A stretch of DNA of 8,124 nucleotides from NCBI GenBank assembly GCA_947003375.1, contig CAMQOJ010000179.1:1-8124 (forward strand). The letters are read 5' to 3'. The DNA is from an uncultured Lachnospiraceae bacterium (GTDB lineage Bacteria; Bacillota; Clostridia; Lachnospirales; Lachnospiraceae). Below the pieces are notes generated by a model, which had not been told where the DNA came from, searched no databases, and saw only the letters and a list, made by a program, of their open reading frames with translations. The position numbers and the translations under genes are program-made. Shown piece by piece: positions 1-5,533 of the stretch; within the stretch, counting starts at the first letter, position 1, and every line of letters begins with the position of its first letter.

Positions 1-1713
1 CAGGTAGATTGCGTACAGGTTGCCGTCCGCCTCCTTGAATTCATTGATCCGCTTGTTGATATATTCCAGCACCTCGATGGCGAATTCCCCGTCCTCCACC
101 AGAGACTTGCCGTTGTACAGCTCCTGGAGCTCGTTCAGGGCCGTGATGCCGAAGCTGGCGGTGGCGGATTTCAGCAGCGGCTTAATCTTGTCCGAGAGCT
201 TCAGATGCCCGCCCAGGAAGCCGCCCTCGCAGTAGGCCAGCGGGTTGGTGGATGCCCGCATCTCCCCCAGATAGGCATAGGTGCGGATGTGGAGCTGGCG
301 AATCAGGTTCAGATAATAGTCCAGCACCTCATAGAAATCCCGGCTCTCCTTTCGGGACTTGGCCAGAATCATGGGCAGGTGCAGGGACACGGCCCCGATA
401 TTGAACCGCCCTACGAATACGGGCTTGTCCGCATCATCCGCCGGATGCATGCCGCCCCTCTCGTACCAGGGGGATAAGAACGCCCGGCATCCCATGGGAG
501 ACACGATACGTCCGTACTGCTTGTACATGCTGGCCACATAGCCCTTCCCCGTCAGGCTCAGCCAGTCGGGATACATGGTCTTGGCGGAGCACTGCACCCC
601 TGCCTCGAACACATCCTCCAGAGGCTTTCCCGGGCCGTGGAGATTCTCGTCATAGAGGAATACGATTTTCGGGAACAGCACCGGTTTCTTATGCTCCTTC
701 TTGCCCTGGCCGCCCCGGCGCACCTCCAGCATGGTCAGGGTGGCAAGCTTGGCGAACCGCCCGGTGCCGGTGCCCGCCGTCACGGTGATGAAGGGGTAAT
801 CCCCTCTGCTGCTGCCCACCGTGTTGAACTTGTACTCCCAGCCCTGGAAGCCCTGCTCGAACTCCCTGACCACATCCTCGTAGGCCTCTTTCTCGGCCTT
901 TCTCTCCTCTATCCCAAGGCGCGTATATTTCTCAATGTAACGCCGATAAGACTTCTCCGCGTAAGGCTCCAGAATCAGATCCACGCTGGGCACAGTGAAT
1001 CCGCCGTACTGCTGGCTGGCGGCGCTGAGCACGATGTCCCCGATGACATCGAAGGCCACGTCCAGGGACTTAGGCTCATTGTACCACACATTGCCCATCT
1101 CGAAGCCGCCGCTGAGGACATTCTGCACGTCGAAGAGGCAGCAGTTCATGGTGTCCCTCCTGGCGGACATGTCGTGGACATAGATATAGCCGTCCCGGCA
1201 GGCCTGGATTTCCTCCGTGGTCATGAAGAACTTCTGGTACAGCTCCTTGTTCAGCTGGTTGAACACAAGGCTGCGCTTGGTGGCCACCAGCGCGGAGTCC
1301 GTGTTGGCGTTCTCCTTGTCGCCGATGTACATGATGGACTGACTCTTCTTATACACATCGTCCAGCATGCGCACGAAGTCCTGCTTGTAGTTGCGGTAGT
1401 CCCGGTAGCTCTTGGCCACCACGGGCTTCACCTGCTCCAGGGCGCTCTCCACGATATTGTGCATGACTGGAATGGGCACCTCGTCCATGTCCAGCTCGTC
1501 CACCTTTTCAATCACGTACTGGCAAATCAGGCCTTCTTCCTTCTCCGTGAACTTGGCCAATGCCCTGTAGGCGCTCTTCGCCACCGCGTTGATTACCTTC
1601 TGTACGTTGAAGTTTTCCTTGCTGCCATCCTTTTTGATGACATATACTTCTTTCGCCGGTCTGTATGCCTCGCCGTAGTTAATCTCATCCTTCGCTGCCT
1701 GCTCGTTCTCCAT
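1..1713 (-). CDS. nrdD: Anaerobic (class III) ribonucleoside-triphosphate reductase, 3' end beyond window
   Basis: Oxygen-sensitive glycyl-radical enzyme that reduces ribonucleoside triphosphates to dNTPs in the cytoplasm; activated by the radical-SAM protein NrdG. The frame is open from ATG at 1713 to the left edge, giving 571 residues of a protein usually 700-780 long. An ATP-cone domain spans about residues 20-110 (KEVYVIKKDGSKENF start), followed by the catalytic barrel. Recognisable family segments are YIYVHDM (177-182), the cysteine pair MNCC (189-192), LFPK (346-349), SPMGCRAFLSPW (405-416, catalytic Cys409) and EGGFLGGHLKL (496-506). The C-terminal zinc-binding Cys motif and the glycyl-radical RxxGY motif would lie outside, so the gene is cut by the window and not broken. 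The start is set by AAGGAGAT at 1726-1719, five bases before ATG. The coding region looks GC-richer than the genes to its right. Preceded by its own promoter and two NrdR boxes. nrdG probably follows off the left edge (inference). Confidence 0.97.
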   Translation of the reverse strand, partial: MENEQAAKDEINYGEAYRPAKEVYVIKKDGSKENFNVQKVINAVAKSAYRALAKFTEKEEGLICQYVIEKVDELDMDEVPIPVMHNIVESALEQVKPVVAKSYRDYRNYKQDFVRMLDDVYKKSQSIMYIGDKENANTDSALVATKRSLVFNQLNKELYQKFFMTTEEIQACRDGYIYVHDMSARRDTMNCCLFDVQNVLSGGFEMGNVWYNEPKSLDVAFDVIGDIVLSAASQQYGGFTVPSVDLILEPYAEKSYRRYIEKYTRLGIEERKAEKEAYEDVVREFEQGFQGWEYKFNTVGSSRGDYPFITVTAGTGTGRFAKLATLTMLEVRRGGQGKKEHKKPVLFPKIVFLYDENLHGPGKPLEDVFEAGVQCSAKTMYPDWLSLTGKGYVASMYKQYGRIVSPMGCRAFLSPWYERGGMHPADDADKPVFVGRFNIGAVSLHLPMILAKSRKESRDFYEVLDYYLNLIRQLHIRTYAYLGEMRASTNPLAYCEGGFLGGHLKLSDKIKPLLKSATASFGITALNELQELYNGKSLVEDGEFAIEVLEYINKRINEFKEADGNLYAIYL

Positions 1714-1846
1714 GCCACATCTCCTTCTTTTCCTTACACTCGCTGACAATTTCCATGGAACGCTTTTCTTCCATGGAATGCTTTTCTTCCATGGAATGCT
1801 TTTCTTCCATGGAATGCCATTCTTCCATGGAATGCCATTCTTCCAT
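1685..1846 (-). CDS. Possible 53-aa leader peptide made of MEEWHS/MEEKHS repeats, overlapping nrdD start
   Basis: A small frame starting at ATG 1846 reads MEEWHS twice, MEEKHS twice and MEEKRS once, then a 23-residue tail (MEIVSECKEKKEMWHGERAG and SEG), and stops with TGA 29 bases inside nrdD in another frame. The 18-bp repeat period preserves the frame, and each unit brings its own ATG. The nrdD ribosome binding site lies inside this frame, so translation of it would reach nrdD initiation by coupling. No good Shine-Dalgarno precedes the first ATG (only GTGAGCG nearby), and I recognise no family. It may be a leader peptide, or simply an open frame created by the repeat. Seen: frame and repeats. 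Inferred: any expression or role. Confidence 0.3.
   Translation of the reverse strand: MEEWHSMEEWHSMEEKHSMEEKHSMEEKRSMEIVSECKEKKEMWHGERAGSEG
1751..1846. repeat. Tandem array of an 18-bp unit, five copies plus a 6-bp partial
   Basis: Five consecutive 18-bp units start at 1751, 1769, 1787, 1805 and 1823, and a partial TTCCAT lies at 1841-1846. Plus-strand unit: TTCCATGGAATGCTTTTC. The first copy has CG for TG; the last two have CCATTC in place of CTTTTC. Each unit begins with the 10-bp palindrome TTCCATGGAA. The array occupies the untranslated leader of nrdD, between the NrdR boxes and the nrdD ribosome binding site. The near identity of the copies points to recent expansion by slippage or unequal crossing over. 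There are no unique spacers, so this is not a CRISPR array. Confidence 0.95.
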
Positions 1847-1860
1847 AAGACGCTCACTAA

Positions 1861-1876
1861 ATACAAAATATAGTAT
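1861..1876 (-). promoter_or_regulatory. NrdR box, proximal to nrdD (imperfect)
   Basis: This 16-bp site matches 13 of 16 positions of the published NrdR-box consensus acaCwATATaTwGtgt (plus-strand reading ATACAAAATATAGTAT). Its centre is 30 bp, close to three helical turns, from the better box at 1891-1906. Such tandem, in-phase pairs are the typical arrangement for NrdR, the ATP/dATP-sensing repressor of ribonucleotide reductase genes. It lies downstream of the predicted transcription start, where bound NrdR could block initiation or elongation. Confidence 0.75.
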
Positions 1877-1890
1877 ACCGTCTTTTCAAA

Positions 1891-1906
1891 CTCCAATATA
1901 TAGTGT
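1891..1906 (-). promoter_or_regulatory. NrdR box, distal to nrdD (near consensus)
   Basis: The plus strand reads CTCCAATATATAGTGT. From its fourth base on it matches the NrdR consensus at all 13 positions, including the CAATATATAG core. Together with the imperfect copy at 1861-1876 it forms a phased pair in front of nrdD. The genomic context, a class III ribonucleotide reductase, is exactly where NrdR sites are expected. Confidence 0.85.
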
Positions 1907-1918
1907 AATGTACATATT

Positions 1919-1947
1919 AGTATATGAAAAAAGACCGGGCTTGTCAA
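1919..1947 (-). promoter_or_regulatory. nrdD promoter, sigma-A type
   Basis: On the minus strand a perfect -35 TTGACA (1947-1942) is followed, after a 17-bp spacer, by -10 TATACT (1924-1919, one mismatch to TATAAT). Transcription should start near 1912, leaving a leader of about 200 nt before nrdD that carries both NrdR boxes and the 18-bp repeat array. It lies just downstream of the terminator of the preceding operon, so nrdD is its own transcription unit. Confidence 0.85.
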
Positions 1948-1971
1948 TGCATAATTTGGAAAAATCCGCAC

Positions 1972-2005
1972 AAAAAACCTGACAGGCCTTATGGCTCTGT
2001 CAGGT
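1972..2005 (-). terminator. Rho-independent terminator of the exopolysaccharide module
   Basis: On the minus strand ACCTGACAG (2005-1997) pairs with CTGTCAGGT (1985-1977). Inside it GCC and GGC extend the stem across a bulged A, leaving an ATAA loop. The 3' arm runs straight into six T (1977-1972). It lies about 40 bp after the stop of the Wzz-like gene and ends that transcript before the nrdD promoter. Confidence 0.93.
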
Positions 2006-2042
2006 GCAATCATACAGCTATTTCATTATCCCAGTTCCAGAC

Positions 2043-2918
2043 CTACGCCAGCACATAGCCTATCACGTTCTTCTCCAGCGCGGCGATGCTCTCCTGCTCC
2101 TTCTGAACCTTTGTCCGAAGCGACCCGTCCTGCTCTTCCACCAGAACCACGGCATCGCACTCCGCCAGCATCTCCAGCGTGGTGGCATTGATGTTCATGC
2201 ATGCCCCTGTCATCAGCAAGATATTCTCCGGCAGCTGCGGCACGATTCTCGCTGTGAACTCCATCAGCCGCTCTTCTTCAAGCGTACCTGTCACAAGGAA
2301 GGTTCCGCCATCCTTTGCCAGATTCGCTATATTTGTCGCTACGATTCTGTAGGCCTCCTCTTCCGTAATCCGCTCCACACCGTCAAGCCTTCTCAGAAAC
2401 CTGTCTATGCCATCCAACAGCTTTTTCTTTCTATTCTTTGGAATGGTTCCCAGCAGATAATAGCCATACCGCTCTCTCAGCTCCCTCTCCCCGCGCAGCT
2501 TATCGCTGAACACATAACCTATGGCATAGCAGAACACCAACACAAAGAATCCGCCAACGAAGCCTATGACAGCATACTTCGGAACACCGAGCTTCTGTAC
2601 CTCATCAAGCTCCTTCTGAATCTCCTCTATCTGCTTCTGTACCTGATCCGCTGTCCGCCCTTCGGCATCCGTGGGAGCGGGAGCATCCGGCTTGGCCTGT
2701 GCTTTCAGCTCATCCAGAATCCCTACCTGCTTCTCCAAGCGCCCCTGCACTTCGGCTTTCTCTCTGGGGTAACTGTTCTGATTGTACAGCGCAGCGTAGC
2801 CTCCCGCCAAGGCACAAGCCAATACAGCAATCAGCAGCACGGAGCGCCACTTGTACATAATGTGGAACAGCAAATCCTTCAAGTCGATTTCTTCTTCATA
2901 TCCCTGTCTATTGTCCAT
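2043..2918 (-). CDS. Wzz-like chain-length/co-polymerase protein fused to a degenerate BY-kinase-like domain
   Basis: A 291-aa membrane protein of the capsule/exopolysaccharide chain-length family. The N-terminal Wzz-type segment EEEIDLKDLLFHIMYKWR is followed by TM1 at about 26-45. A short extracytoplasmic, charged, probably coiled-coil region (about 50-112) precedes TM2 (about 115-137, starting at LGVPKY). The cytoplasmic part (about 138-291) follows the outline of bacterial tyrosine kinases of the CpsD/Wzc type: an AYRIVATNIANL helix (189-200), a beta strand GGTFLVTG (204-211), and a tail AECDAVVLVEEQDGS...IGYVLA. Where the Walker A loop should be it reads GTLEEERL, with no GKS/GKT, and no C-terminal tyrosine cluster is present, so kinase activity is unlikely. 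The external region is also short for a Wzz. The start was chosen at 2918 because AGGAAGG (2930-2924) lies five bases upstream; ATG 2942 is an alternative with a weak site. Last gene of the unit before the terminator; role in glycan assembly is inferred. Confidence 0.85.
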   Translation of the reverse strand: MDNRQGYEEEIDLKDLLFHIMYKWRSVLLIAVLACALAGGYAALYNQNSYPREKAEVQGRLEKQVGILDELKAQAKPDAPAPTDAEGRTADQVQKQIEEIQKELDEVQKLGVPKYAVIGFVGGFFVLVFCYAIGYVFSDKLRGERELRERYGYYLLGTIPKNRKKKLLDGIDRFLRRLDGVERITEEEAYRIVATNIANLAKDGGTFLVTGTLEEERLMEFTARIVPQLPENILLMTGACMNINATTLEMLAECDAVVLVEEQDGSLRTKVQKEQESIAALEKNVIGYVLA

Positions 2919-2944
2919 TGCACCCTTCCTCGTCTCATCCATTT

Positions 2945-4396
2945 TTACATTGCCCCGTCCCGGCGGAATACCACCTTCACGGTCCTGAGCAATATCCTCA
3001 AATCCAGTCCCATGCTCCATTCGGTAATGTATTTCGTGTCCAGCTTCACGACCTCTTCAAAATCCGTGATCTTGCTTCTGCCGCTGACCTGCCACAATCC
3101 GGTGATGCCCGGCCGCACCGCCAGCCTGGCCCGGTGATGGGGCTCATATCTCTCCCATTCGTCCAAAGTAGGCGGACGCGTGCCTACAAGGCTCATATCC
3201 CCCTTCAGCACATTGAAGAACTGCGGGAACTCGTCTATGCTCCAGTCCCGTATGAAATTCCCCAATCCCTTCTTCACTGTCCCGTCCGGCAGCACCTTGC
3301 ACCCGATGATGCGCGGGTCGGCTTCCATCTTGAACATCATGCCATCGCTGACCTGGTTTTTCTCCATCAGCTCTTTTTTCCGTTCTTCCGCATCCATATA
3401 CATGCTGCGGAACTTATATATGCGGAACCGCTTCCCGTTCATCCCAACGCGCTCCTGAGAAAAAAACACTGGGCCAGGGGAAACGATAAAAATCAAAGGT
3501 GCCAAAAAAATAAAAAGGATACATGTGATGGTACATCCCACCATCCCGCCCGCGATGTCCATGGCACGCTTGCAGAACTGCTGTAAAGGTGTCGCATAAC
3601 TGATACTGGTGGTCAACACCGTATGCCCTCCCAGATGCCCAACGAACTGCCGCATGCCTCCGGCATCCTCAGCCCGGAATACACTGACATGGACTACCAC
3701 GCCCATTCCAGCCAGACGCTCTACCAGTTCCCCGGGATAAGGCTCTTCCCGTGGCAGCACTATCAGCGCCTCATCCACCCATCCGCGGCACACCTCATCC
3801 ACCACATCCCCCTTGCCTGCCACCACAGGGATTCCTAAGATGCTTCTGCCCCGCATCGTTCTGTCCAGAACCGCAATTCCCGTCACCAGCAGCCCATCCA
3901 TGTCATGCTGTCTGATGTCCTCCACCGCCTCTTCGGCCAGGTCATGATTCGTCACAAGGAGAAGGGAACGCTGCTCTGCCGCTGTCTTCCGCTTCCACAG
4001 CAGCGCTTTCCAGAGAAGCCTGGTAAAATAACTCATACAGAGATAGAGCATACCTGTCAGATAAATAACGAAGCGAGAATAAGCATCCCCTCTCTGCGTA
4101 GTAAACAGTATAACGATAATGACTGCTTCCACAAGGCATGCCTGCCTCAGCGTCGCAGTCAATTCTTCATAATGTCCTCTTCGCAGCACGCCGCTGAAGG
4201 AGCCCGCCAAAACCACCACTGCCACATGCGCCAATAAAATAATGGCGCCAATCCCCCTGTACACATCATCATGGTACGGACTGGACGGCCCCATACGCAC
4301 CGCATATGCAAGGAAAAAAGCAGCCTGTATGCATAACGCATCCAAAACGATAAAATCGAGGTGCTTCAGCCATCCCCCGGCTTTCTTCCTGTACAT
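2945..4396 (-). CDS. Undecaprenyl-phosphate sugar-1-phosphate transferase (polyprenyl glycosylphosphotransferase)
   Basis: Membrane enzyme that starts exopolysaccharide synthesis by moving a sugar-1-phosphate from a nucleotide sugar to undecaprenyl phosphate. The 483 aa show the full WbaP/CpsE-type layout: hydrophobic N-terminal helices (about 11-34, 48-70, 86-100, 107-128), a nucleotide-binding-like fold (about 140-250), and a C-terminal bacterial sugar transferase domain (275-483) led by a membrane segment (about 283-306). Family motifs are KFRSMYMDAE (328-337), IDEFPQFFNVLKGDMSLVGT (387-406, the DE-P-Q catalytic motif), RPP (407-409) and RPGITGLWQVSGR (428-440). The sugar donor cannot be read from sequence. 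Start: ATG 4396 has AAAGGGG (4413-4407) ten bases upstream, and MYRKKAGGWLKHLDF looks like a natural N-terminus; ATG 4432 would add 12 residues but has no nearby ribosome site. The stop is 26 bp before the Wzz-like gene, indicating co-transcription. No other glycosyltransferase, flippase or polymerase is in view. Confidence 0.95.
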   Translation of the reverse strand: MYRKKAGGWLKHLDFIVLDALCIQAAFFLAYAVRMGPSSPYHDDVYRGIGAIILLAHVAVVVLAGSFSGVLRRGHYEELTATLRQACLVEAVIIVILFTTQRGDAYSRFVIYLTGMLYLCMSYFTRLLWKALLWKRKTAAEQRSLLLVTNHDLAEEAVEDIRQHDMDGLLVTGIAVLDRTMRGRSILGIPVVAGKGDVVDEVCRGWVDEALIVLPREEPYPGELVERLAGMGVVVHVSVFRAEDAGGMRQFVGHLGGHTVLTTSISYATPLQQFCKRAMDIAGGMVGCTITCILFIFLAPLIFIVSPGPVFFSQERVGMNGKRFRIYKFRSMYMDAEERKKELMEKNQVSDGMMFKMEADPRIIGCKVLPDGTVKKGLGNFIRDWSIDEFPQFFNVLKGDMSLVGTRPPTLDEWERYEPHHRARLAVRPGITGLWQVSGRSKITDFEEVVKLDTKYITEWSMGLDLRILLRTVKVVFRRDGAM

Positions 4397-4434
4397 GACG
4401 GCATTGCCCCTTTCTCGCAAGAACCCTGACATGG

Positions 4435-4525
4435 TACGATTCTACATCCTGCGCTGTGAGTTGTCAGCCGTTTCTGCATATCGTCCTCTCAGGACAATAC
4501 TCACGGCGCAGGATGGGGAATCGTA
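4435..4525 (-). promoter_or_regulatory. Long imperfect hairpin directly before the sugar transferase gene
   Basis: On the plus strand TACGATTC (4435-4442), ATCCTGCGC (4446-4454), GTGAG (4456-4460) and TTGTC (4461-4465) pair with GACAA (4493-4497), CTCAC (4500-4504), GCGCAGGAT (4506-4514) and GAATCGTA (4518-4525). About 27 Watson-Crick pairs plus one G-T pair form, broken by a 3x3 internal loop and a 2-base bulge, over a loop of about 27 nt. The pairing of both arms in the same order is far beyond chance. The base ends two bases before ATG 4432 and about 20 before the likely ribosome site. It may be a cis-acting RNA element of the exopolysaccharide genes, or a small repeat element. Confidence 0.7.
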
Positions 4526-4541
4526 GGCACTGCTTAGTGCC
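4526..4541. repeat. Short hairpin GGCACT/AGTGCC
   Basis: A six-base perfect inverted repeat around a GCTT loop directly abuts the long stem at 4435-4525. It could stack on that stem in the transcript. Confidence 0.5.
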
Positions 4542-4556
4542 GCCTCGTCTTTTCAC

Positions 4557-4589
4557 ATTCTGCCCCCCCGGAAACGGGGAGGGCAGAAT
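4557..4589. repeat. GC-rich hairpin, 14-bp stem with one bulge
   Basis: ATTCTGCCC (4557-4565) pairs with GGGCAGAAT (4581-4589), and inside it CCCCG (4566-4570) pairs with CGGGG (4575-4579), leaving a single bulged A at 4580. The four-base loop is GAAA on the plus strand and TTTC on the minus strand. It is strong enough to pause polymerase, but neither strand has a T tract after it, so I do not call it a terminator. Confidence 0.75.
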
Positions 4590-4636
4590 AACCACATGTC
4601 TAAGGATTTTCATTTCTTTTCGTAGATCATCGACAA

Positions 4637-4650
4637 CGGAATAAATTCCG
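4637..4650. repeat. Inverted repeat CGGAAT-AA-ATTCCG
   Basis: Six-base arms around a two-base centre, two bases from the 22-bp palindrome. Two adjacent dyads of this kind could be a protein-binding site; no regulator is identified. Confidence 0.45.
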
Positions 4651-4652
4651 CT

Positions 4653-4674
4653 GATTAATCATGCATGATTAATC
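4653..4674. repeat. Perfect 22-bp palindrome
   Basis: Two copies of GATTAATC, itself a palindrome, flank ATGCAT, also a palindrome, so the whole 22 bp equals its own reverse complement. It lies 53 bp after the stop of the SPKTG protein gene. It could be an operator for a dimeric regulator or an RNA hairpin of nine pairs with a four-base loop. A weak possible promoter (TTGTTC, 18 bp, CATAAA on the minus strand just upstream) would put it near a transcription start; I would not rely on that. Confidence 0.7.
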
Positions 4675-4685
4675 CCCATGATATT

Positions 4686-4707
4686 TATGTCCTCATGGAA
4701 GGACATA
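4686..4707. repeat. Hairpin TATGTCCT/AGGACATA after the SPKTG gene
   Basis: An eight-base stem around a six-base loop, about 20 bp after the stop codon of the secreted protein gene. It could protect the 3' end of that message or weakly pause transcription. On the minus strand it is followed by AATATC and not by a T tract. Confidence 0.5.
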
Positions 4708-4728
4708 GAACAATTTTACAACAATTTC

Positions 4729-5466
4729 TTAAGCGTTGTAGCTAGCCTTCTTGATGCAAACAAGAGCGCCAGCCAGGCAAAGAACTGCCATCATGCCAGC
4801 AACGGGCAGGGTCTCACCAGTCTTGGGAGAGGTTCCAGGTGCAGCAACTGTAGGAACGGAACCCTGAGCCTGACCAAAGATAGGATCTCCAGAAGCATAT
4901 GCGAATCCATCCCAATCAGTACTAGGAACACCCTCCTGGCTCTCAACCAGAACGAGAACATAAGGAGAACCGCCTGTCAGTCTTGCGGAATAGCAGAAAT
5001 TACCATTCTCATCCACATCGGGATAAAGCCAAACTACCTCAGGTGTAGCATTGAAGTTTCCATTCGGATAGTGCAGCAATGCATAAGCCTGATTATGTGC
5101 AGTCCTCTCGCCCTCGAAGCGAACAGTCTGATGCTCATCAGTACCTACTATTGTGTAATCATACACGGCAAGTACCCCTTGGACAGTAACACCTTCACCA
5201 AACGTCTGCTGTACCGCATTCTTGGCAGCCTCTTTACTAGCGGCCTCAACACCCGCCTTGTAAACAGAGTTCTCTTTGCCATACTCGAAGCCCCATACAT
5301 GCTCGCCTCTCCAGCCATGATTATACGTTCCATCATCAATCGTAAAACCAGGATCTGGCTCAAAGCCACCAAAATCAGGATCAGGGCTGTTCTTTGCGCT
5401 GACAGTCATGCCAAAAGACATAGCCAAGGCAAGACCTAATGTCAGCATTTTAGAAAATTTCTTCAT
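4729..5466 (-). CDS. Secreted cell-wall-anchored protein with SPKTG sorting signal
   Basis: A 245-aa exported protein of unknown function. Residues 1-24 form a signal peptide (basic MKKFSK, hydrophobic core, likely cut after TVSA). The mature protein opens with a Pro/Asp/Gly-rich stretch (PDPDFGGFEPDPGF), then an Ala-rich helix-like segment (about 70-88), then a probably beta-rich region (about 92-176) with AYALLHYPNGN...DVDENGNFCYSARL...SPYVLVLVES. That region resembles, to my eye, small beta domains common before sorting signals in Lachnospiraceae surface proteins. The C-terminus is a classic sorting signal: SPKTG at 213-217, a hydrophobic stretch (about 219-237), and a short basic tail KKASYNA. 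(S/P)PxTG motifs are known substrates of class B sortase in Clostridioides difficile. The start is set by AAGGAGG (5483-5477), ten bases before ATG. It lies 67 bp after the LCP gene and downstream of a class B sortase, its likely anchoring enzyme. Anchoring is well supported; the job on the surface is not known. Confidence 0.88.
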   Translation of the reverse strand: MKKFSKMLTLGLALAMSFGMTVSAKNSPDPDFGGFEPDPGFTIDDGTYNHGWRGEHVWGFEYGKENSVYKAGVEAASKEAAKNAVQQTFGEGVTVQGVLAVYDYTIVGTDEHQTVRFEGERTAHNQAYALLHYPNGNFNATPEVVWLYPDVDENGNFCYSARLTGGSPYVLVLVESQEGVPSTDWDGFAYASGDPIFGQAQGSVPTVAAPGTSPKTGETLPVAGMMAVLCLAGALVCIKKASYNA

Positions 5467-5533
5467 TTTTAATCTTCCTCCTTCCCTTTCCATGTGGTTA
5501 TATCAAGCCTTACGGCCTAATACCATAAATAAT

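Larger units (their letters stand above)
4397..4728. other. Structured intergenic region, no convincing gene
   Basis: About 330 bp between the SPKTG protein gene and the sugar transferase. I see no convincing coding frame and no good sigma-A promoter. It holds six inverted repeats, in transcription order: TATGTCCT/AGGACATA (4707-4686), a 22-bp palindrome (4674-4653), CGGAAT/ATTCCG (4650-4637), a GC-rich hairpin (4589-4557), GGCACT/AGTGCC (4541-4526), and a long stem (4525-4435). None is followed by a T tract on either strand, so none is a standard intrinsic terminator. No riboswitch consensus known to me (for example the c-di-GMP classes) fits. The arrangement suggests a structured RNA leader for the exopolysaccharide genes; this is inference. 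Confidence 0.6.

Noticed and set aside
1..1713. nrdD as a truncated pseudogene
   Set aside because: The frame stays open to the window edge with all expected motifs in order; the missing C-terminus is only outside the window.
637..1746. Long plus-strand open frame (369 aa) opposite nrdD
   Set aside because: It is the antisense shadow of the well-supported nrdD frame; its His/Leu/Val-rich product has no recognisable domain.
1751..1846. CRISPR array
   Set aside because: The repeats are directly adjacent 18-bp units without unique spacers and no cas gene is near.
1755..1982. Plus-strand 75-aa frame with MECFSS repeats
   Set aside because: It is the other-strand reading of the 18-bp array and runs through the NrdR boxes, promoter and terminator; no ribosome site is seen.
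2004..3137. Long plus-strand open frame (377 aa) opposite the Wzz-like gene
   Set aside because: It lies antisense to two recognisable membrane-protein genes and has no motif or ribosome site of its own.
4557..4589. GC-rich hairpin as a rho-independent terminator
   Set aside because: No T tract follows on either strand (GTGAAAAG on minus, AACCAC on plus).
4464..4613. Minus-strand 49-aa frame starting MKILRHVVILPSP in the intergenic region
   Set aside because: It has only a weak ribosome site, crosses the GC-rich hairpin and part of the long stem, and shows no recognisable feature; the RNA structure explains the sequence better.
4435..4728. c-di-GMP or other known riboswitch
   Set aside because: I looked for the conserved cores I know and found none; a covariance-model search would be decisive.
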